Origin: Sipunculus nudus
Lineage: Eukaryota > Annelida > Sipuncula > Golfingiida > Sipunculidae
Assembly (NCBI GenBank): GCA_026874595.1
Contig: CM049306.1
Span: 83,354,142-83,418,141, forward strand
Length of the DNA: 64,000 bases
Direction of reading: 5' to 3'
The translations under genes and the position numbers were made by a program. This document shows, piece after piece, positions 25,301 to 32,200 of the stretch (position 1 is the first letter of the stretch; each line of letters begins with the position of its first letter). The notes beneath the pieces were generated by a model. It was not told the DNA's origin. It made no database searches and saw only the letters and a program-made list of their open reading frames with translations.

Positions 25301-25692
25301 TAGGCTGTACTTTGCAAAGCTAGCTGTTTCAAAAGTGACAACATCTTTACTTTAAAATGCTCACCTGTTGGAAAGGGGTTGGGTTGAACCACATTGACAA
25401 AACCCCTCGCAGCGTTGAAGAGCGGGCCCAGCCCTCCATCCTGGTACGAATCCTTATCTGACGAGTACGGCTGTCCCTCTGGAAGATCTCCCCATGTTAT
25501 ATCACTGTTTTCATCGGCTGTGTGTCCTTTATCCGAAATATTCTTGGGCTCGAACACTGGATCTGCGCAATGCACACTGAATGGCAAACTTACGAATATG
25601 AACACTGCTAAACACACAGAAAATGCGTAACTGACTCCACGTGGAGAACTCCGTCGAAATATATTGAATCTATGAAAATTGTTGAACGCCAT
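3354..25692 (-). CDS. PROM1-like: Prominin (CD133-like) gene, 5' part, five exons, 3' end outside window
   Basis: Prominins are pentaspan membrane glycoproteins of plasma-membrane protrusions, microvilli and photoreceptor discs. Five minus-strand exons (25692-25365, 7731-7676, 7015-6810, 4689-4569, 3420-3354) join with compatible phases (1, 0, 2, 0) at GT-AG sites and give about 259 residues. Visible in order: a hydrophobic signal segment at residues 21-42; an acidic linker; the VVQPNPFP stretch typical before the first membrane span; membrane span 1 (about 132-154) followed directly by a cysteine cluster (CCFCCCRCCGNC, about 155-166) that is diagnostic for the family; membrane span 2 (about 183-203); and the start of the first large extracellular loop with sequons NNT and NFT. 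Vertebrate prominins have about 850 residues, so roughly two thirds of the gene lies to the left. Intron 1 is 17.6 kb and full of repeats. Family assignment is confident; the exact paralogue is not determinable. Confidence 0.88.
3421..4377. other. Prominin intron 4, no further feature
   Basis: The stretch between exons 4 and 5 is AT-rich and apart from the minisatellite next to exon 4 contains only simple A/T-rich sequence and a small ACAC run near 4012-4026. Nothing coding was recognised. Confidence 0.4.
4378..4548. repeat. 28-bp minisatellite, about six copies
   Basis: A unit resembling TTTGTGTGGTATAATCAATA repeats with GGTATAAT-type cores starting at 4395, 4423, 4453, 4481 and 4509, then a degenerate one at 4537 (spacing 28-30 bp). 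It ends about 20 bp from the donor of prominin exon 4. Confidence 0.8.
4569..4689 (-). CDS. PROM1-like: Prominin exon 4 (121 nt)
   Basis: Acceptor TTACAG|GACAGG, donor GTCCAG|GTAAGG. The one entering base completes Ala, then 40 codons follow, ending on a codon boundary. The product finishes membrane span 2 and enters the first extracellular loop (TSEHIMTAVRAIKTTATGQM), ending LYMNNTVQ with an N-glycosylation sequon. Confidence 0.83.
4690..6186. other. Prominin intron 3, proximal part, unrecognised sequence
   Basis: AT-rich intronic DNA. A moderately GC-richer patch at about 4980-5260 could be an old dispersed repeat, but nothing diagnostic was seen. Short open frames at 5613-5952 overlap on opposite strands and show no conserved motif. 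Confidence 0.35.
6187..6600 (-). pseudogene. LINE (CR1/L2/Jockey-type) reverse transcriptase remnant
   Basis: The minus-strand frame contains SHLDFCNSVLAELP, VSQLQMVQNNAMCLV, and LLKQLHWLPVKDHLQYKIAL, matching the C-terminal thumb region of non-LTR retrotransposon reverse transcriptases (usual pattern LDYCNSLL...LQ.VQN.AARLV...LHWLPV..R..YK). Only about 130 residues remain, with no upstream YADD-containing palm, so this is a 5'-truncated dead copy. It lies in prominin intron 3 on the same strand as the host gene. The clade cannot be set from so short a piece. Confidence 0.75.
6810..7015 (-). CDS. PROM1-like: Prominin exon 3 (first membrane span, Cys cluster, second span)
   Basis: Acceptor TTAAAG|GTGG, donor ATGGC|GTAAGT; 206 nt, entry phase 0, exit phase 2. 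It encodes YAMGFAVCFAIGILFVIFMP, then the Cys-rich cytoplasmic stretch CCFCCCRCCGNCGGKM and the start of membrane span 2. This exon is the strongest evidence for a prominin. A (TA)n array and short 44-bp-type tandem repeats lie immediately upstream in the intron. Confidence 0.9.
7021..7185. repeat. Tandem repeat of about 44 bp next to prominin exon 3
   Basis: Three to four imperfect copies of a unit containing AATCTGTAATATATACACATAATC and CCATGCCAG..CTACAC, with unit starts near 7062, 7107 and 7150. It directly abuts the acceptor of prominin exon 3. Confidence 0.6.
7216..7300. repeat. (TA)n microsatellite, about 85 bp
   Basis: Uninterrupted TA dinucleotides. Poly-Tyr/Ile open frames over it are artefacts. 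It lies in prominin intron 2. Confidence 0.97.
7676..7731 (-). CDS. PROM1-like: Prominin exon 2 (56 nt)
   Basis: Acceptor TTTCAG|AC ends at 7732 and donor ATGAAG|GTAGG begins at 7675. The exon adds LLQDVLANKFNIATDYMK; its first two bases complete an Asp codon begun in exon 1. It matches the short juxtamembrane segment preceding the first membrane span in prominins. It was found only by matching phases, because the exon is too small to stand out as an open frame. Confidence 0.82.
8330..9190 (-). repeat. Dispersed repeat family D (inverted relative to copies in XPO7 intron)
   Basis: Contains recurrent phrases such as AGCTTCTTCCCTATTAAATG, AGATGGCGCCA and TTGGCCAAATTATT, and ends ATCACATAAGCTCACAGG. 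The reverse complement of that end (CCTGTGAGCTTATGTGAT) opens the copies at 55166 and 62505. Internally it is a loose tandem: related blocks begin near 8330, 8620 and 8900. It is noncoding. Confidence 0.6.
9254..10980. other. Prominin intron 1, AT-rich, unrecognised
   Basis: No conserved coding sequence was found. A GC-richer patch at about 10800-10920 (CAGCTGGGGGGATGAGTGC) stands out but has no recognisable identity. Open frames such as 9979-10224 are A/T-driven and not conserved. Confidence 0.35.
11008..12390. repeat. ~675-bp tandem duplication of a dispersed repeat ending in a GGAC tract
   Basis: Copy 1 (about 11008-11600) and copy 2 (about 11668-12240) align along their length at an offset of 673-681 bp: ATTAAATCCTTATG at 11021 and 11694, CATTATGTTT..GGCCCATAACTT in both, and CCAATTTT.GG.ATGGTAGGAGATT in both. 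Copy 2 continues into a GGAC/GACA tract (12258-12330) and the terminal phrase GACTATAGCTCAGATGAC...CAGCTGAGCTAAAAA. Confidence 0.7.
12258..12330. repeat. GACG/GACA tetranucleotide tract at the end of a dispersed repeat
   Basis: Runs of GGACGGACAGACAGAC. Similar tracts sit at the same relative position in repeats at 12668-12680, 16999-17055, 17660-17690 and 23568-23592, so they belong to the repeat families rather than being independent microsatellites. Repetitive Pro-Ser-Val-Cys open frames arise from it. Confidence 0.85.
12440..13125. repeat. Dispersed repeat interrupted by a 374-bp insert
   Basis: A repeat copy ends in ACAGATGGACAGACAGAC and resumes after an insert with GAACACTATAGCTCAGAAG...CAGCTGAGCTAAAAA, the same closing phrase as at 12340-12380. 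The two halves are separated by the insertion described at 12695-13068. Confidence 0.6.
12695..13068 (+). mobile_element. 374-bp insertion with perfect 14-bp target-site duplication (SINE or retroposed fragment)
   Basis: The sequence AACAGAGAAAGAGT occurs at 12681-12694 and again at 13069-13082, exactly bracketing a GC-richer 374-bp segment inside an otherwise AT-rich repeat. A 14-bp duplication is typical of LINE-mediated retroposition. The insert has no clear poly-A tail and no recognised similarity; a short frame starting ATGCCACCTAGCC near 12809 is not conserved. It may be a truncated retrocopy of a host transcript or an unlisted SINE. Confidence 0.6.
13136..14029. other. Prominin intron 1, unrecognised
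   Basis: AT-rich DNA with short A runs (13818-13829). No conserved coding sequence or repeat boundary was identified. Confidence 0.35.
14030..14695. repeat. 29-bp minisatellite, about 23 copies
   Basis: The unit CTCTCATACACACCTGTGGCACTGTGTTC repeats with GGCACT cores at 14342, 14371, 14400 and 14429 (period exactly 29). Copies at the left edge are more divergent. Because 29 is not a multiple of three, the same peptide pattern (SHTHLW / SYTPVAL / LIHTCGT) cycles through three frames, producing open frames of 125-140 codons that are not genes. Confidence 0.95.
14696..16044. other. Prominin intron 1, unrecognised
   Basis: No conserved coding sequence was seen. A GTATCTCAGGG-type phrase near 14860 resembles fragments of the dispersed repeats, but boundaries cannot be set. 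Confidence 0.3.
16430..17098 (+). mobile_element. Dispersed repeat family B nested in family A
   Basis: Begins AACTAGAATATTAGCAAAAG and ends GACGACAATAGCCCATCAGC...GAGGGCTAAAAA. The same start and end occur at 22915-23640 and, inverted, at 59085-59660. It contains GGTCAAGGTCACCCATCTTCGAAC and a GGACGGAC tract before its end. The flanking family A sequence (...GCATTGTATTGCGAAA / CGGCTGTACATG...) reads continuously if B is removed, showing insertion into A. Confidence 0.65.
17220..17640 (+). repeat. 180-bp tandem repeat within family A
   Basis: GGTCATTATCTGC starts at 17220, 17400 and 17580. Units share CCAAAAATCAGGCCAATATCTGC, AAAAGTCCGTACA and GTCAAAAGTAGGTCAACCGGG. Identity is high, so the duplication is recent. 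Confidence 0.85.
17736..19365. other. Prominin intron 1, unrecognised, with one poly-C run
   Basis: AT-rich DNA with a 21-base poly-C run at 18924-18944. No conserved coding sequence or repeat boundary was found. Confidence 0.35.
18924..18944. repeat. Poly-C homopolymer (21 bases)
   Basis: Uninterrupted C run, the first of several long C or G runs in this window. Confidence 0.95.
19366..19735 (+). repeat. Dispersed repeat, two internal copies (GTGACC..TGACCTCATT)
   Basis: Two related blocks, starting near 19370 and 19505, share GTGACCTCTGACCTCATTAAATAT and GGAATCAAA.TT. The element ends with ACCCGTCTGAGACAGGCGTATAAAAAG, preceded by TGATGGACATAAGGATGGATTGA. It is noncoding. Confidence 0.5.
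19736..22914. other. Prominin intron 1, unrecognised, with a poly-G run
   Basis: Mostly AT-rich. A 20-base G run lies at 22658-22677 and a C-rich patch (CCCCGCCCCCACCCCACACCC) at 21660-21690. Short open frames (20886-21164, 21770-22033, 22157-22453) have no conserved motif and are judged chance frames. Confidence 0.35.
22915..23640 (+). mobile_element. Dispersed repeat family B, second copy
   Basis: Opens AACTAGAATATCAGCAGAAGC and ends GACGACAATAGCCTATCAGC...GGGCTAATAAAA. Internal landmarks match the copy at 16430: GTGACCTTGAAAAGTAGGT, GTCAAGGTCACCCATCTTC, GAGATATCCCGCT and a GGACGGACAGACGGACGG tract at 23568-23592. It also contains a partial internal duplication (blocks near 23110 and 23400). 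Confidence 0.7.
23653..23670. repeat. Poly-C homopolymer (18 bases)
   Basis: Uninterrupted C run directly after the family B copy. Confidence 0.95.
23928..24160. repeat. ~60-bp minisatellite, about four copies
   Basis: The unit GTGTTCTTGTGTATAATAAAGTACAATTCAGTGAATAAAGATGTTTAGAAACTGCA-like recurs with GTATAATAAA or variants near 23933, 23981, 24031, 24088 and 24142. The last two full copies are nearly identical. Confidence 0.75.
24255..24415. repeat. Cluster of ~28-bp palindromic repeats (GTTTCTACCAGTAGAAAC)
   Basis: About six short units contain the palindrome GTTTCTACCAGTAGAAAC or its variants (TCTACTGGTAGAGA, TCTCTACCAGTAGA). Several are followed by CT(C/T)TGATCGT at a period near 28 bp. 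Each unit can form a hairpin. There are no unique spacers and no associated genes. Confidence 0.65.
24416..25280. other. Prominin intron 1 proximal part, AT-rich
   Basis: Nothing coding or repetitive was recognised apart from A/T-rich low-complexity DNA. Confidence 0.35.
25365..25692 (-). CDS. PROM1-like: Prominin exon 1 (start codon, signal peptide)
   Basis: The coding part begins with ATG at 25692 and runs 328 nt to the donor CAG|GTGAGC (GT at 25364-25363), leaving phase 1. It encodes 109 residues: a basic N terminus, a hydrophobic segment (FSVCLAVFIFVSLPFSV) that should act as the signal peptide, an acidic Ser/Asp-rich linker and the conserved FVNVVQPNPFPT end. Reading on past the donor gives non-homologous residues, which supports the splice site. 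Confidence 0.87.
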
Positions 25693-26120
25693 ACTGGCTG
25701 CGTCCGTCTAAAACGAATTCTTTTTGCCTTTTGCCTATTTACTGCCCGTGCAAACAGACTGGATTGATCGTGACGTTATTGGCACCATAAAATTCACTCG
25801 TTATCAACCCGGGCTGTTACCTGGAGTCGCACAGCTGTATGTGAGTTTAACGCTGCGAGTTGACCGATTTAGAAAGCCCCCGCCAAGTGCTACACATGGT
25901 ATTAAACTACGATCTTCCAAGTTGTCGTCTGCTGAGAGATAATTTTACCGCCCAAATTTAGGTCCACGTGGTGTGAGAAACGACTGTGTCTAAATCTGCA
26001 TGTATACACGTTCGTACGTATTAGCCAATATCAACGGTGCGCGCACGCGTATAGCGAGAAGTCCGTGACACGCAAACCGCTTGTATCTCCGACTCGGAGA
26101 AAGGCTAATTAGTCAGCAAA
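25693..26120 (-). promoter_or_regulatory. Probable prominin promoter / 5' UTR region
   Basis: About 430 bases upstream of the prominin ATG are clearly richer in CpG than the AT-rich surroundings (for example GGTGCGCGCACGCGTATAGCG near 26036-26056). They hold a CACGTG E-box (TCCACGTGGTG near 25972) and a TGACGTTA CRE-like half-site near 25770. No TATA box is placed correctly. Position and composition suggest the promoter; activity is inferred. Confidence 0.4.
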
Positions 26121-27043
26121 TGGATAAAGCTACCATCCAGGCAGATTGCAAGCGTTGTCATGACGACAAACAGTTGAGCTGATAACTAAGAACTAGTTTG
26201 TTTTGGATGTTTTGCTCAACAGCTAGCTAAAACAGGCAGCCAGGGTGGCTTTTCAATTCTTTAATTACCGTGCAAAAGTTATGCCTGATAAATAATTATC
26301 AGTGTATATGAAAAATGACAACATGCGTGCGCATGTAAGTTTCATAGGGACTGTGCATGGATAAGAATATTTAAGAATGTGGGAAGATTCAGAGTCGATT
26401 CGGAAGAATATTAATTCTCAATCATTCTTCTCCGGAAAACTGATTATTGCTTGTTATCTCTTGATAGTTCTCATTTACCTGGGGCGAGAATTCTTAGGAT
26501 TATTTTGTCCTATAGATATGGCATAATCACGAATTCTCATTTCTCCCCTAACTAAATTGTAAGTCGTATCCTTAATTGTGCAGGTGAGGCAGTTTAATTT
26601 ACAAACGGTACAATGATAACAAATTTAACAGCACATGCATGCATTAGGCCTATAACTCTGTTTGTGGCATCATGTGTAGGGTCTATATATATATATATAT
26701 ATAAAACCCTCGTGAGCCTTTAAAACGGAATCGTGCCTGTTTTATTCTTATTTTTATTATTTAGTTTTTCTGGAAAACCTGGTCTCCCTTTTATTAAAAT
26801 GATGGTTAAAAAATTATAGAGACAAGAAATCAGATGATATAATACTTATCCCGACTAACATTTTAGATTTCTTATTTTACTAATTTTCACAGGTATATAT
26901 GAGCAGTGCATAAGTATGTTATATATATTTATATATCTTAATTATTAAAAGTCTTTATAAGATTTTCGAGCCCATATTCATTTTAAAAACGTTTTAATAA
27001 CATAAACAGTGTATATGAATTTCTAAAGCATTGTTTAATTATC

Positions 27044-27046
<3 letters not shown>

Positions 27047-27092
<46 letters not shown>
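27047..27092. repeat. (TA)n microsatellite
   Basis: Uninterrupted TA repeat of about 46 bp. Confidence 0.95.
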
Positions 27093-27093
<1 letters not shown>

Positions 27094-28303
27094 GTTAATT
27101 GACCTTTCTACCAACTAGCTTAGGTTACATGCTTTTCCCATTTCTCAACATTGCTGTGCTTACAAACATGTTGTTAATAAACAAGATCATAACCCCATCC
27201 CGAGGGTGTTATAAGAACATTTCACAAGCAAAACTACCCCAAGATCATTAATATATACACAAAGAAAACCAGAAATCACATAAATTCTTTTTCAAAAGAT
27301 AGGAGACTGGACACCTTTCATTATATTATAAGCGGACAAAATCTTAGACCAGGACCAAAAGCTTTGAACATCGAATGAATGGAACTTCTTTCACTTTTCA
27401 CAGATATTATTAACTATACCTGCATGATGTTATTGATTAACCAGTAACATAAAATACATGTTAACTGCTGAATTCCAGTCTTTAATCTTTTAACTTTTGA
27501 AGCTACAGATATTATAGCGAAGTATAAATAACTGATCATCTGTATATAGTTAGGTGTTTTGTCCAAGGTTTTATTTTCACGAAATTTACATCGCGAACAA
27601 TCAGACGAGAAGCGGGGGCGCGGATAAAGGATTTTTTCCCGGGGAGGCATAGGATCAATCTATATTACATACCTTACATCTTGTATACCTTACATGTACT
27701 TGTATTTAAAGTATATCTAGACACCCCCAGGGTCTTTCAGTGGAAAAAAAGTTGTTTTGTATAGTTTGTTCAGTTCGACTGGTTCTAATGATCTAATGAT
27801 CTGATGAACTGATTCTAATAGTTGAATTTGACACTCTTTAATTTCTTTGAACCCTTGCATTTAGTTCTTCAGTGTGCATGCATGGGGCCTGGTCATGTTG
27901 TATAAAGTAACTTTTATCTTAATGACTGTAGTTATACAAGTTAATAGCTCTCAACGGTGATCTAGTTACCAATACGTTAACGAGAGTCTTATGGCTTTGT
28001 TAATCCTATAACGTGTATACTTAAATTGGAGTGTTCGCGAGAAAAAGTAAAAGGTTCTGTATACATGAAGCTATTAATTTATTTTATCGGAAGATTTTAG
28101 AGAATGAACGCACACATATATCAACTTTTTTAACATGTACACTGAACAAGCGCAAAGTATAAGCGAACAATTGGTGGTGATTTCTATATGTATGCATTTA
28201 ACCCTTATGGTGACGGTCTCGTGGTAAAAGTAGTATGTCTTTAAATGTTTGGTGTAATTTTTTTTATTAAAATACACTAAAATGTTTTAACTTGTCAGCT
28301 TAT

Positions 28304-28305
<2 letters not shown>

Positions 28306-28343
<38 letters not shown>
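28306..28343. repeat. (TA)n microsatellite
   Basis: Uninterrupted TA repeat of about 38 bp. Confidence 0.95.
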
Positions 28344-28346
<3 letters not shown>

Positions 28347-28850
28347 CCTCATAAATCTATGGCGGTAATTAGCTTAAATAACAATATCATGTTCAAAGGT
28401 GCTGAACTAAATATAGACTATATTCAGTTCAGTGGTTTAAAGGTACTCCTATATAAATTAAACAGTATATAATTATATGTTCTAGTCACAGACTGAGAAA
28501 TCACTTTGTGCCAGACATATCAAGGCAATGAACTCAATAATATTCTCCAGGATGAGTTTGCAAATACAGCATATGGATGGTTTATATTCGCGAGGTTAAA
28601 TCTTCGTGATTTTAAGTTTTCCATCATTTCGCCAGGGTTTTAATTTTCCTATCTTACAAAAAACATCTCCACAGAGTTTATGCATTATTGAATACCGTAT
28701 GGGTGCAAAATCTTAATAATAATATAAATATTTGGTTAACGCTTACATAACATAACGATAATTAACGTTTCGTAACGTAACGAACATCAGAAACAGCAAT
28801 ATGAAATCCTGGCAAAATATAAGGAAACCATAGTATTCTGTTATTTTTCC

Positions 28851-28854
<4 letters not shown>

Positions 28855-28932
<78 letters not shown>
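28855..28932. repeat. (TA)n microsatellite
   Basis: Uninterrupted TA repeat of about 78 bp; the Tyr-Ile open frames over it are artefacts. Confidence 0.95.
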
Positions 28933-28935
<3 letters not shown>

Positions 28936-29283
28936 GTGAAGGTCTCGCTCTTCCACAGCACGGGAAGTTGATACTAGTCTCTTGGAGTCTCATAGGGAAT
29001 TAGTTGGATTTCGTTTATTTTTAAAGTATATCACTTGATCTTAGAAATCGATCAACCTATATCGTTATCGCGACAAGTGTCATCATATGATACATCCATA
29101 GTCAGGTTATGGTGCGATTAAAAGATCATTTTGAGATGTAGCCTATTTTATCAGACCTGATGTGAATGCCTGTAATTTTCATTTGCCTTGCGATCGGCAG
29201 GTGGCGCCTACTGCAAGTAAACAAATTTTGGGCCTGCCTAAAGTGCAGTTTTGCCCATCTAAACAAGTGCTTAAAAAGAGTGC

Positions 29284-32200
29284 CAGTGGCGGATCCAAGG
29301 GGGGGGGGGGGGGGCACAGGGGGCGATCGCCCCCCCTAGAATTTTTTCGGGATCATGAAAACTGCATATGATTTCTGGTTAAGGTACTTTTTTTTACCTT
29401 TTACATATTAACATCTTGTCAGTGAAATATCACGTCAAGATATCCAGCAATGCATGAAACATAAAAAAAAAACAAAAGTACCAGAAATATTAACTTGTCA
29501 GTGAGTAAATGCTAAGGAATAGTCTTATATCTCCGATACTATATCCACTGTAGCTCGTCCTTGTACTGGCTGCACTGGATAAAGCCCAGTACACCAGTGT
29601 CAGAACCTTGCATACCAGCAAGTCACTATAGGTATTAAAAGTTGACAAATGATGTTAACCTTTAAGACCTCTCTGACAAACAGAAGTGTGTTGTATATTT
29701 ATACATATTTAATACAGCCTTAAAGTTTGTGATAGCCACCTAAGACAGGTAAGCCAACACCCTGCTGGAAGGCAAGTGGTGCCATGGCTGTTAATGAGCT
29801 GTGAACTGCATAGCAGCTCAAGTAGAGAATTAAGCTGATTTCAGCAAGTGAAACAGCAGTGATGTTTAGTATGTCCATCATGAGTTGACATTAGTGTGAG
29901 TTGACCTGATGCCCTGGCTATCCCATCCAATTGCGAGGGAAGCCTGAAGTACATTTACCAAACTTGTCCAGCCATTAGTCAGTGCTTTGTGTCTTAGAGC
30001 ACATGTTATGTACAACATCTCTCTGGACCAGAAACAGCATGCTTATATCAAAATGAAAAGGCAATCTTCTCTGAAACAGTTCCTTACGCCGAAGCGCAGT
30101 AGGGCCTTTGCTGAAGGTAAGAATTTGAAATAATACATTATTCCTACAAATGCATTTACATGTTTTGATAATTCAAAGCTCTAGAATACCTAAATATAAA
30201 CCTAAACATTTCAAAACCTGATTAGCAATCAGGTAAAGTCTATGGTTACTTGCCAGAGGGTGTCTCATCAGAGAGTTTTAAAGCTTTCCAATTTCATCCC
30301 AGAGCAAAACATGAAAGTGTCAAATTTAAACAGGTCTGTCATTCTTTTTTTTTTCCTACAAGAGTCAAACCTGTATAATGTTGAGAGCCTTAGACTGCCC
30401 AGTTTATAGAAGTGAACACTGAAAGGAGGTAAAGTGTACGTAGAAACCTTACCTTTTATTTTTGTTAGGCCTATATTATTGCTCTTGTTTTCATTGTAAT
30501 TGTAAAGTATTAACTAATTGCATGAACCATCTGCTCTTTAAAATATTAATTAATTTGTGAAGTGTTGAGTAATTGGAAAGTTTTAATAAAAAATATACAT
30601 GTTTTATTACATATATCTATGGATGTTAATAGCATGAATCCTGATTGTTTGCCAACTGCAGTGAAGCTGCATGAATATGTTTTATAATATAGCTGCTGTC
30701 AATTGGGAGACACTTTGGTCTAAAATTAAAAAAAAAAATTCAAATCCATTGAAATAATTTTTTTTATTTGTAGGAAGCACAATTAACATGGTATATTATC
30801 ACGTGGTATTTAGCATCATGTTAGTTGTGTTCTGCTGGGTCTGTATTCATTAATATTCATTTATATTATCAGATAACCAGTCTTATTTCACATAAAGCAA
30901 AATAATAAATGCCGAATAATAAAACAAAAACAGCGAAGAACAAAACTGGAACACTAATGACACTTAAAATCCTCCTGGTTCCACTATGATATTCTGTGAA
31001 CAGGGAGGCAGTCATCCGTTTTTTATTCGGCCCTACAGGTTACTGATACATCCATTTTCATGGAAGCTTCTTGGCATACAGCCTTGTAATTCCCAAGTAA
31101 CTTGAACTGTTCACCTATCATGCCTGCAAGTTATGCAATTTTTAATACATACCCATGACTGTTCGCTGTAGCTTACAACATTTTTTTGTTATTATACTTA
31201 TTAATAGTAAGGTAGCCGATTTTTACCTACAAATATCATGAATACTTATGTCTTAAATGAGAGTATGCTATTATTGAGGTACCTGGTAAAATACCCACAT
31301 GATCTGGGCTAAAACCCCTACTTTACTAGATATAGAGGCGCCCATATCAGCTAAATTTAATAACCTATTGAAAAATATGTCATCGTCCAAAACTAGCCAC
31401 TATAAAAAGGTTTGACTGTACTTACAGACAGCCCTTCCTGCAGTGGTAATACATCACAGGCATGTGATGATAAACACCAAGTAACAACCTCTCAGACTCG
31501 GACTGTTTCATCAGAAAACGTCCAAGTAAAGAATACTGAATATGTCATTAAAGAATTACCAACGATATGGAGACAGCCTGAAACAGCATCAACTTCTTTT
31601 GCCAATCTCTGCCCTCCTTACGACTTTGGTGAGGTCTACAACATTACGGATAAGCTCAACCCGGAAGAAAAATACAGGATTTTACAAAAGATTTACAAAC
31701 CTGACAGTGAATACCAATTTCCAAAACATAAAGAAGGAGCCTGTAACAGAAGCTTCAAATACGAATGGCTATTAAAATACAACTGGCTAGTATACAGCAA
31801 AGCTCAGGATGGGGCATTCTGTGTACCTTGTGCAATGTTCGCAAGGGGGCACCGACAAAAGGGAGCTCTGGTGAAAGGTCCTATGAAAAAATTCAAAAAT
31901 GCCACTACTGATCTAGATGCGCATGGAAAAAGCCAGTACCATCAAAATGCGGTATTAGATATGATCAGCTTTACGTCCATTACAGAACAAAAAGAAGATG
32001 ATGTATCAATACAGTTGAATAATGTAAGGGCCAAACGCATTACGGAAAACAGGAATAAGTTACGCGGTATTCTAGAAACAGTGATTCTATGTGGGAGACA
32101 AAATATTGCATTTCGCGGTCACCGTGAAGATAGGCATGATAAAAGTGAAGACACATATGACATTGATATGGATGAAAGAGAAGAAAATGGAGGTAATCCG

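Larger units (their letters stand above)
26121..29280. other. Intergenic AT-rich DNA with several (TA)n arrays
   Basis: Between the prominin promoter and the hAT element no conserved coding sequence was found. (TA)n arrays lie at 26683-26703, 27047-27092, 28306-28343 and 28855-28932. The open frame at 27414-27650 lacks any recognised motif. Confidence 0.4.

Noticed and set aside
25394..25630. Plus-strand 78-codon frame over prominin exon 1
   Set aside because: Shadow of the real minus-strand exon.
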